A stretch of 8,817 nucleotides of DNA from Gemmatimonadota bacterium (GTDB lineage Bacteria; Gemmatimonadota; Gemmatimonadetes; Gemmatimonadales; GWC2-71-9): contig SMVY01000172.1 of the NCBI GenBank assembly GCA_004357415.1, positions 1-8,817 of the forward strand, written 5' to 3'. A program made the position numbers and the translations under genes. Below the pieces are notes generated by a model. It made no database searches. It saw only the letters and a program-made list of their open reading frames with translations, and was not told where the DNA came from. The stretch's first letter is position 1; each line of letters starts with the position of its first letter. Of this stretch, positions 1-5,223 are shown one piece after another.

Positions 1-716
1 TCGTGTTCATCGTATTCCGGCCGTCCCGCTGCCATTTCCTCGTCATATACCGCCAGGAACGCAGCGTAGACCTGGGCCAAGGTGGCGGGGTCGTTCTGCC
101 ACTTGGCCAAGGTCCCCCTGATGATGAACCCGAAGAGATGATCGGGGGTTTCCGCCTCGATGGAGTCTGCCAGGATGGCGCTGCCGGCCACGTCCCCCGT
201 GTGGAGTTTGATGAGCGCCGCGTGGTACCGGGCGTCGGCGTCCACCTCATCCAGCATGCCGTAGGCGGTCAGCGCCATGGGGGAGAACTGCTGCATGGTG
301 GCGGCGTCGCCCTGCTCGGCCGCCTGCATGACCCTGTTGTACAGCCAGTCGAACCGCTCCCGTGGGGTCATCTGGCTCAGGTCGGGCAAGGCGGCGGTGC
401 TCACCCCTTGTGGGGGCAGGCCGACCGTCGTGCCCCCGTTGTTGATCCGCATCAGGAAGAACAGGGCGATTACCACGGCAACGACGAGAATACCTGCCGG
501 AACGATCCAGTTGGTCTGGCTGGAGCCGCCTCGAGTAGCAACGCCACCTCCGGAAACGCTCCCCTTCTGAGAGCCGCATTTGGAGCAGAACTCACTCTCC
601 ACCGACAGCGCCTCGCCGCACTGGGTACAGAACCCGGGGGCCAGGGAAGCTCCGCAGTGCTGGCAGAAATTGCCGGATGCCGGTTTGCCGCACTGCGAAC
701 AGTTACTGGTCGTCAT
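1..716 (-). CDS. Double zinc-ribbon membrane protein with TPR-like C-terminal region (partial, runs off left edge)
   Basis: The reading frame is open from the ATG at 716-714 to the window edge, giving 238 codons without a stop; the C-terminus is missing. Four CxxC pairs (C6/C9, C18/C21, C30/C33, C44/C47) form two zinc ribbons of the double-zinc-ribbon type. A Gly/Ser-rich linker follows, then one hydrophobic helix at about residues 70-89, then a soluble part. Residues about 160-228 look like TPR-type helix pairs (for example the stretch around ARYHAALIKLHTGD), although I cannot assign a family. The likely topology is cytoplasmic ribbons, one membrane anchor and an exported helical domain. AGGAG lies 5 nt before the ATG, which supports this start. 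Codon use matches the neighbours. The function is unknown; zinc ribbons joined to a membrane segment are common in uncharacterised bacterial proteins, and a scaffold or assembly role would be a guess. The existence of the gene is well supported. Confidence 0.85.
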   Translation of the reverse strand, partial: MTTSNCSQCGKPASGNFCQHCGASLAPGFCTQCGEALSVESEFCSKCGSQKGSVSGGGVATRGGSSQTNWIVPAGILVVAVVIALFFLMRINNGGTTVGLPPQGVSTAALPDLSQMTPRERFDWLYNRVMQAAEQGDAATMQQFSPMALTAYGMLDEVDADARYHAALIKLHTGDVAGSAILADSIEAETPDHLFGFIIRGTLAKWQNDPATLAQVYAAFLAVYDEEMAAGRPEYDEH

Positions 717-966
717 CTACTCTCCTCACTCCGATCAACGGTGGCTGACAAGCTACCCCTGGCTCGTCGGCCGGACAACGAATGGCTCCCGGAGCCCCCT
801 TCAGCCAGGCGCTTGGCTATGGTACTGCCGGATCTGTTAAGGAACCACCATCCTCATCGTGAAGATTCGTTAAACCTGTCGGACCGGACTTCGACGCCAC
901 GCGATTGAGAGAAAAAAATCCCCAGATGTCTAGTGCTTGCCACGGGGCGGCTATTCCGGGAGGATG
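717..966. other. Intergenic spacer between glpK terminator and the zinc-ribbon gene
   Basis: This spacer of about 250 bp separates two minus-strand genes. It holds the candidate promoter and the palindrome at 784-796, plus a run of seven A (912-918) that reads as T on the minus strand. No conserved open frame is visible. Frames that cross it on either strand have composition typical of shadow ORFs. Confidence 0.5.
750..778 (-). promoter_or_regulatory. Candidate sigma70-type promoter for the zinc-ribbon gene
   Basis: Read on the minus strand, TTGTCC (778-773) and TAGCTT (755-750) are separated by exactly 17 nt. They match the -35 and -10 consensus at 4/6 and 3/6. Transcription would start near 743, leaving a leader of about 27 nt that contains the AGGAG ribosome-binding site at 726-722. 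The match is modest and only position and spacing support it. A 13-nt palindrome (784-796, GGCTCC-C-GGAGCC) lies 5 bp upstream of the -35 and could be an operator or chance. Confidence 0.3.
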
Positions 967-1014
967 AAAAAAGCGGGGGCAGCGAGGGCAGGATCGTCCT
1001 CACTGATTCCCCGC
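967..1014 (-). terminator. Intrinsic terminator of glpK, enclosing the glpK stop codon
   Basis: On the minus strand the order is GCGGGG (1014-1009), a 3-nt bulge, CAGTGAGG (1005-998), a 10-nt loop, CCTCGCTG (987-980), one unpaired C, CCCCGC (978-973), then TTTTTT (972-967). That makes 14 base pairs in two stacked blocks, including one G-U pair, followed at once by a U-tract. This is a textbook Rho-independent terminator. The glpK stop TGA (1002-1000) is inside the upstream arm, so the last glpK codons form part of the stem. Confidence 0.85.
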
Positions 1015-2493
1015 CCACCTCAACGCAGCATCCATCGCTCTGCGCCATCCAGCCAGCGCCGCTGCCCGCTCCGCCGCCCCCATCCGTGGCTCGAACCGGT
1101 CGAACTTCCGGTCCGCCAGGAAATCGTCCACCGACTGCCACACGCCGAGCGCCAGGCCGGCCAGGCCGGCGGCGCCGAGGGCGGTTGTCTCCACCATGTC
1201 GGGTCGCTCGACTGGAAGGTCCAACACGTCGGCCTGGAACTGCATCAACCAATCGTTGTTGCTGGCGCCGCCATCGACCCGAAGGGTTTCGATATTCACC
1301 TCCTTGTCGGTGTGCTGGGCGTCGGCCAGCATGGCGCTGAGCAGATCGCTCGAGGAGAACGCCATGGCTTCGAGTGCCGCCCGCACCAGGTGCGCCCGAT
1401 TGGTGCCCCGGGTGATGCCGGTGATGGTGCCCCGCGCCTCCGGCTCCCAGTGGGGCGATCCCAATCCCACGAACGCGGGCACGAAGTACACCCCGTTGGT
1501 GTCCGCCACGCTCCGGGCCATGGCTTCGGTTTCCGAGGCATCGTCGATCAACTGCAGTCCGTCCCGCAGCCACTGCACCGCCGCACCGGCGATGAACACG
1601 CTCCCTTCGAGCACGAATACCGGCTCCCCCCTCGGTCCGCAGCCCAGGGTAGTCAGCAGGCCGCTCTCGGAGTGGGCTCGCTCGTCCCCCGTGTTCATCA
1701 GCAGGAAGGCGCCGGTGCCGTACGTGTTCTTGGACTGCCCCGCCTCGACGCACCCCTGGCCGAACAAGGCCCCCTGTTGATCGCCCACCAACCCGGCGAT
1801 GGGAAGGCTGTGGCCCAGCACGCTGGCATCGCTCTCGCCCACTACGCCGCTCGAGAGCACCACTTCGGGTAACAACTCACGAGGGACCCCGAACAGCTGC
1901 AACAGGGTCTCGTCCCACTTTCGCTCCTCGATGTTGAACAACAACGTCCGCGCCGCGTTGCTGTAATCGGTCACGTGGACCCGGCCGCCGGTGAGCGACG
2001 CCACCAGCCAGCTCTCGATGGTGCCGACCGCCAGCTCTCCACGTTCGGCGCGGCTCCTCAGATCGGCGTCGCGCAACAGCCACTCGAGCTTGGTGGCGGA
2101 GAAGTAGGGATCGAGCACCAGGCCCGTCCGCCGGCGCACGTCCGGCTCGGCGCCGGCTGCCTTGAGTTCCCGGCACCGTTCCGCCGTGCGCCGATCCTGC
2201 CACACGATGGCGCGGGACACCGGCCGTACCGTGGCCCGATCCCACACCACGATGGTCTCGCGCTGGTTGGTGATGCCGATGCCGGCCGGCGTCTCCCCCG
2301 CCTGCGCCAGCGCCTCCCGAGCCACCTCCAGCGTCACCGCCAAGATCTCGTCGGCGTCGTGCTCCACCCACCCCGGTTTGGGAAAGTGCTGGGCAAACTC
2401 GCGGTAGCCGCGACCGAGCACCGTACCGTCCTGGTGAACGACCAGCGCGGTCGATCCGGTGGTGCCTTGGTCGAGGGCGAGGATGGATGACAT
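1000..2493 (-). CDS. glpK: Glycerol kinase
   Basis: Cytoplasmic FGGY-family kinase that phosphorylates glycerol with ATP to sn-glycerol 3-phosphate. At 497 residues it has the usual family length. The N-terminal phosphate loop DQGTTGSTA starts at residue 8 and GWVEHD is at 41-46. NQRET at 76-80 supplies the Arg/Glu pair that binds glycerol (R78, E79), Y130 lies in YFSATKLEW, and GDQQ with D238 matches the catalytic Asp of E. coli GlpK (D245). The ATP-binding half contains YGTGAF (258-263), VPAFVGLGSPHW (338-349) and the FGGY signature VDGGASNNDW (406-415). No glycerol facilitator or glycerol-3-phosphate dehydrogenase is adjacent. mtnA lies 68 bp upstream on the same strand, so co-transcription is possible. 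The leader is C-rich and has no Shine-Dalgarno sequence before the ATG. The N-terminal motif position supports this start. Confidence 0.97.
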   Translation of the reverse strand: MSSILALDQGTTGSTALVVHQDGTVLGRGYREFAQHFPKPGWVEHDADEILAVTLEVAREALAQAGETPAGIGITNQRETIVVWDRATVRPVSRAIVWQDRRTAERCRELKAAGAEPDVRRRTGLVLDPYFSATKLEWLLRDADLRSRAERGELAVGTIESWLVASLTGGRVHVTDYSNAARTLLFNIEERKWDETLLQLFGVPRELLPEVVLSSGVVGESDASVLGHSLPIAGLVGDQQGALFGQGCVEAGQSKNTYGTGAFLLMNTGDERAHSESGLLTTLGCGPRGEPVFVLEGSVFIAGAAVQWLRDGLQLIDDASETEAMARSVADTNGVYFVPAFVGLGSPHWEPEARGTITGITRGTNRAHLVRAALEAMAFSSSDLLSAMLADAQHTDKEVNIETLRVDGGASNNDWLMQFQADVLDLPVERPDMVETTALGAAGLAGLALGVWQSVDDFLADRKFDRFEPRMGAAERAAALAGWRRAMDAALRWAGNQ

Positions 2494-2524
2494 GGCGGGT
2501 GGAACGGGTGGGAGTGCGGTGTGC

Positions 2525-2552
2525 GTGGGACGTGGGACGTGGGACGTGGGAC
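2525..2552. repeat. Four tandem copies of GTGGGAC; G-quadruplex motif on the plus strand
   Basis: Four perfect 7-bp units start at 2525, 2532, 2539 and 2546. Their GGG runs (2527-2529, 2534-2536, 2541-2543, 2548-2550) are separated by identical ACGT loops. This is a canonical G3N4 quadruplex motif on the plus strand, which is the template strand for glpK. The motif ends 33 bp upstream of the glpK ATG. Folding is a prediction from the sequence pattern only. Confidence 0.85.
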
Positions 2553-2561
2553 GTAGTGAAC

Positions 2562-3653
2562 TTACCGCCCTACCGCCTTACCGCCATACCACCCGCTGCC
2601 CTCGCTGTCACGACCGCCTGACCGCGTGACCGCTCGTCCAGGAACCTCATCGACCTCGATCATCCCCTCGTTGGTAATGAAAGCAGTAATCAGCTCCGCG
2701 GGCGTCACATCAAACGCCGGATTCCACACCGGCACATCGGCCGCTATCCGCTGCGTCCCGATGCGACCCACCTCTTCGGGGGCCCGCTGCTCGATGGGGA
2801 TGTCCGCTCCGGTGGCGGTAGCGGGATCGAAGGTCGAGCTTGGCGCGGCCACGTAGAACGGCACGCCGTAGTGCTTGGCCAGCAACGCCAGCCCGAGCGT
2901 GCCGATCTTGTTGGCCACGTCCCCGTTGGCGGCGATGCGATCGGCGCCCACTATCACCCACGAGATGTCGCCGTTGGACAAGCGGCTGGCGGCCATGCTG
3001 TCGGTCATCAAGGTGCAGGGGATCCCCGAACGGGCCAGCTCCCACGTCGTCAGCCGGGCACCCTGGAGCAACGGCCTGGTCTCGAGCACCATCACCGTGG
3101 CCAGCCGCCCCTCCTCTCCGGCAAGGTAGATCGGCGCCAAGGCGGTGCCGATCCCTCCCGTGGCCAGCGCTCCGGCATTGCAGTGGGTGATCACGGTGGC
3201 GCCGTGCTTCACCAGCGGCGCCCCGGCCTCACCGATGCGCCGGCACATCGCCGCGTCCTCGGCGTGAATCGCCTTCGCCTCTTTCAGGAGTACATCGAAC
3301 ATCGAATCGGCATCCGCTGAAGCCGCGACACTCGCCATCCGATCGAGCGCCCAGTTCAAGTTGACCGCCGTCGGCCGGGTACCCCTGAGTCGCTCAATGG
3401 CCCCAGCCACCACCCGACGGACATCATCTCTCCCCACCCCACCGGCCACTTGCAACTTGCCAACTGCCAGTGCCACCCCCATCGCCGCCGCAATCCCGAT
3501 CAGCGGGGCCCCTCGCACCGCCAGCGTCTCGATCGCCACCGCAACTTCTTCCACCGAGTTGAGGTCGGCGTAGGTCTCCTCCCCGGGCAGAAGCCTCTGG
3601 TCTAGGATCCTGACGGACCCAGAGGCAGTAAACTCAATCGTCGAAATAATCAT
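2562..3653 (-). CDS. mtnA: S-methyl-5-thioribose-1-phosphate isomerase
   Basis: Cytoplasmic enzyme of methionine salvage that isomerises 5-methylthioribose 1-phosphate to 5-methylthioribulose 1-phosphate. It is a homologue of the eIF2B alpha/beta/delta regulatory subunits. Family marks in order are RGAPLIGIAAA (47-57), THCNAGALAT (156-165) with the catalytic Cys at 158, the GADRIAANGD segment with the catalytic Asp at 238, NKIGT (248-252), and NPAFDVTP (311-318). The core aligns with the family over its full length. The family is usually about 340-355 residues; this one has 363, and the residues after about 336 are Gly/Arg/Ser-rich and encoded by short tandem repeats. GGAG touches the ATG directly, too close for a normal Shine-Dalgarno sequence, but the next codons match the family N-terminus. 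No other methionine-salvage gene is nearby. glpK follows after 68 bp. Identity is secure; the eIF2B-like paralogue ribose-1,5-bisphosphate isomerase is less likely. Confidence 0.95.
   Translation of the reverse strand: MIISTIEFTASGSVRILDQRLLPGEETYADLNSVEEVAVAIETLAVRGAPLIGIAAAMGVALAVGKLQVAGGVGRDDVRRVVAGAIERLRGTRPTAVNLNWALDRMASVAASADADSMFDVLLKEAKAIHAEDAAMCRRIGEAGAPLVKHGATVITHCNAGALATGGIGTALAPIYLAGEEGRLATVMVLETRPLLQGARLTTWELARSGIPCTLMTDSMAASRLSNGDISWVIVGADRIAANGDVANKIGTLGLALLAKHYGVPFYVAAPSSTFDPATATGADIPIEQRAPEEVGRIGTQRIAADVPVWNPAFDVTPAELITAFITNEGMIEVDEVPGRAVTRSGGRDSEGSGWYGGKAVGR
2563..2635. repeat. Two 8-bp tandem-repeat tracts within the 3' end of mtnA
   Basis: Four units of TACCGCCN or close variants lie at 2563-2594 and three units of GACCGCNN at 2612-2635 (plus-strand reading). 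Both are inside the mtnA reading frame, and the first overlaps its TAA stop (2564-2562). The 8-bp period is not a multiple of three, so gain or loss of a unit would shift the frame of the last residues. The tracts sit next to the 7-bp repeat at 2525-2552. Confidence 0.75.
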
Positions 3654-3709
3654 CTCCGAAAAATAACCCTAGTCGCACTCCTCGCAGCCCCCCGGTCCTC
3701 TTCTCCCTC

Positions 3710-3872
3710 TTAGCCCATTTAGCCCTCTTAGCCTCTTAGCCCTCTTAGCCTCTTAGCCCTCTTAGCCTCTTACCCCTCTTAGCCTCTTAGCCTTCTTAGC
3801 CTCTTAGCCTTCTTAGCCTCTTAGCCTTCTTAGCCTCTTAGCCTTCTTAGCCTCTTAGCCTTCTTAGCCCTT
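3710..3872. repeat. Tandem array of eight 17-bp units plus degenerate flanking units
   Basis: TTAG cores are spaced in strict 8/9-bp alternation, giving a 17-bp unit TTAGCCTC-TTAGCCYTC. Eight complete units run from 3728 to 3863. The first two end in CCCTC, the third carries TTACCCCTC, and the last five (3779-3863) are identical. Single 9-bp half-units precede the array (3710 and 3719) and follow it (3864). The identical block at one end and the variants at the other suggest recent expansion by slippage or unequal crossing over. Confidence 0.97.
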
Positions 3873-3912
3873 CTCCCCCTCTCCCCCTCTTAGCCCTTTC
3901 CCCCCCGTCCCC
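3868..3912 (-). other. Six-tract G-quadruplex motif on the minus strand
   Basis: C-runs on the plus strand at 3868-3870, 3875-3879, 3883-3887, 3894-3896, 3900-3906 and 3909-3912 make six G-tracts of 3-7 on the minus strand. The loops are 4, 3, 6, 3 and 2 nt. Any four consecutive tracts satisfy the G3+N1-7 rule. The motif ends 36 bp before the enoyl-CoA hydratase ATG and lies on that gene's template strand. Confidence 0.8.
3871..3891. repeat. Perfect 21-bp homopyrimidine mirror repeat (possible H-DNA)
   Basis: The plus strand from 3871 to 3891 contains only C and T and reads identically in both directions about the central C at 3881. It has two five-C blocks flanked by TCT/CT elements. Homopurine-homopyrimidine mirror repeats can form intramolecular triplexes under supercoiling. 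The arms are short (10 bp), so triplex formation is uncertain. The element overlaps the G-quadruplex motif. Confidence 0.75.
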
Positions 3913-3948
3913 ATATCTTTCCTCCGACCCTAACCCTGACATTCCACC

Positions 3949-4731
3949 ATGCCATTCACCACCCTCGATTTCGATGTGCGCGACGGCATCGCCTTCGTCA
4001 CCATCAATCGCCCCGACAAGCTCAACGCCCTCAATGACGAAGTCATCGCCGAGATAGCCGCGGCGGCCGAGGCCATCGCCACGGACGGCGACATCGGCGG
4101 TGCCATCATCACCGGGGCCGGCACCAAGGCCTTCGTGGCCGGGGCCGACATCGGCGAGCTGTCACGACAGGGGCCCATCGATGGCAAGGCAAGATCCCGC
4201 CGGGGGCAGGATGCCTTCCGGCGCCTGGAGCAATGCGGCAAGCCGGTCATCGCCGCCGTCAACGGTTTCGCCCTCGGGGGCGGCTGTGAGCTGGCCATGG
4301 CCTGCCACATCCGCTTGGCCTCCACCAACGCCAAGTTCGGCCAGCCGGAAGTCAAACTCGGCATTGGCCCGGGCTACGGCGGCTCGGTTCGGCTGCCCCG
4401 GCTGGTAGGGCGCGGCAGGGCCCTCGAACTCCTGCTGACCGCCAGGATGATCGACGCCGACGAGGCCTACCGCATCGGCCTGGTCAACGCGGTACATCCC
4501 CCCGAAGAACTCCTCGGCAAGGCCGAAGAGATGATGCGGACCATCCTGGCCAACGGTCCGTTGGCCGTCGGCTTGTGCCTGGAAGCGGTCGATGCATCGC
4601 TGGACATGGCGCTCGACGATGGCTTGATGCTGGAGGCCAACCACTTCGGCCTGCTGTCGGCCACCGCCGACATGAGGGAGGGGATGACGGCCTTTCTGGA
4701 GAAGCGCAAGGCCAACTTCCAAGGCTGCTGA
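3949..4731 (+). CDS. Enoyl-CoA hydratase / crotonase
   Basis: Crotonase-fold enzyme that hydrates 2-enoyl-CoA to 3-hydroxyacyl-CoA in fatty-acid or butyrate-type metabolism, in the cytoplasm. At 260 residues it has the standard length. The oxyanion-hole elements are AFVAGADIGEL (61-71) and NGFALGGGCELAM (105-117). Both catalytic glutamates of the hydratases are present: E114 in GGGCE and E134 in FGQPE. They are followed by GIGPGYGGSVRLPRLVG (138-154), and the C-terminus (EGMTAFLEKRKANF) is family-typical. Two Glu residues favour a hydratase over an isomerase or hydrolase, but the chain-length preference cannot be read. No thiolase, acyl-CoA dehydrogenase or 3-hydroxyacyl-CoA dehydrogenase is adjacent. 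The ATG follows a pyrimidine-rich leader with no Shine-Dalgarno sequence, and the N-terminus fits the family. The lipoprotein gene starts 63 bp downstream on the same strand with no terminator seen between them. Confidence 0.95.
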   Translation: MPFTTLDFDVRDGIAFVTINRPDKLNALNDEVIAEIAAAAEAIATDGDIGGAIITGAGTKAFVAGADIGELSRQGPIDGKARSRRGQDAFRRLEQCGKPVIAAVNGFALGGGCELAMACHIRLASTNAKFGQPEVKLGIGPGYGGSVRLPRLVGRGRALELLLTARMIDADEAYRIGLVNAVHPPEELLGKAEEMMRTILANGPLAVGLCLEAVDASLDMALDDGLMLEANHFGLLSATADMREGMTAFLEKRKANFQGC

Positions 4732-4794
4732 CGGCCCCGATGGCGACCGGGTGGAGCGCTGCAATTTGCCGCCCGTTAAGGGTAGATTGAGGGT

Positions 4795-5223
4795 ATGTTC
4801 GGCAGTCCAATCCCGGGGAACGATCGCGCGCGGCGCGCCCTGCTGCTGGCAGGGATCGCCGCGTTCGCTATTGGATGTTCCGGCCGCGACCGGCCCATCA
4901 CGCCCACGGGTCCAGGGGGCGGCTCCGTGGCACCGCTGATCACCATCACCGAACCGGGAAGCGATACGGTGGTCAGCGAGGGAGTGACGCTGGTGATCGT
5001 CGGCGAGGTCCAGGACGACGTCAACGTCGATTCGATTTTCTTCAGCCTTCAGGGCGCGCCGTTCAACCTGCCACCCACGAATGTCGACGGCGAGACGGTC
5101 TCGTTTCAGTTCCCCCTGTCGACCGCCGGCCTGGCAGGGACTGTCGTTACCATCTCCGTCACCGCCAAGGACGATGACGGCAATCGAGGCGGTCCCACTA
5201 GGCGCCTGTTGAGCATCCAGTAG
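4795..5223 (+). CDS. Small predicted lipoprotein with one bacterial Ig-like domain
   Basis: This 142-residue protein has an Arg-containing N-terminus, a hydrophobic stretch (about 15-27) and a lipobox-like AIGC with Cys28, suggesting cleavage by signal peptidase II and lipid anchoring. The Ala at -3 is less common than Leu, so a simple membrane anchor is possible. A Pro/Gly linker (about 35-45) leads to one beta-rich domain (about 48-142), starting ITITEPGSDTVVSEG and continuing through a DDVNVDSIFFSL segment to VTISVTAKDDDGNRGG. This resembles bacterial Ig-like domains of the Big_7 kind, which usually mediate adhesion or extracellular binding. I recognise no specific function. GAGGG lies only one base before the ATG. 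The TAG stop shares its G with the GTG start of recF (TAGTG at 5221-5225), so translation is probably coupled to recF. An envelope protein in a replication operon is odd. Confidence 0.8.
   Translation: MFGSPIPGNDRARRALLLAGIAAFAIGCSGRDRPITPTGPGGGSVAPLITITEPGSDTVVSEGVTLVIVGEVQDDVNVDSIFFSLQGAPFNLPPTNVDGETVSFQFPLSTAGLAGTVVTISVTAKDDDGNRGGPTRRLLSIQ

Larger units (their letters stand above)
3654..3948. other. Divergent intergenic region between mtnA and the enoyl-CoA hydratase gene
   Basis: This 295-bp spacer must hold the promoters of two genes that point away from each other, unless one lies further off. More than half of it is tandem array (3710-3872). The remainder is almost pure pyrimidine on the plus strand up to 3912. 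I found no convincing -35/-10 pair for either gene. TATCTT at 3915-3920 is a possible -10 for the hydratase gene, but no good -35 accompanies it. Confidence 0.7.

Noticed and set aside
3..908. Plus-strand open frame of 301 codons over the zinc-ribbon gene
   Set aside because: The minus-strand frame has four CxxC pairs, a membrane helix and a good ribosome-binding site; this one has none and crosses the intergenic spacer.
912..947. Second terminator-like hairpin with T7 on the minus strand
   Set aside because: The stem is only CCCC/GGGG plus a G-U pair with an 18-nt loop, so it is too weak. The strong terminator at 967-1014 lies just upstream of it.
937..1872. Long plus-strand open frame of 311 codons over the 3' half of glpK
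   Set aside because: Shadow of glpK; composition is Pro/Arg/His-rich and no motif is visible. The frame also crosses the glpK terminator.
3728..3863. CRISPR array or telomere-like repeat
   Set aside because: Units are directly adjacent with no spacers and no cas gene is present. The core is TTAGCC, not TTAGGG, and it sits inside the chromosome between two intact genes.
4732..4794. Promoter for the lipoprotein-recF-dciA-gyrB operon (TTGCCG and TAGATT)
   Set aside because: The two hexamers at 4766-4771 and 4783-4788 are only 11 bp apart, too short for a sigma70 promoter. The operon may be transcribed from further upstream.
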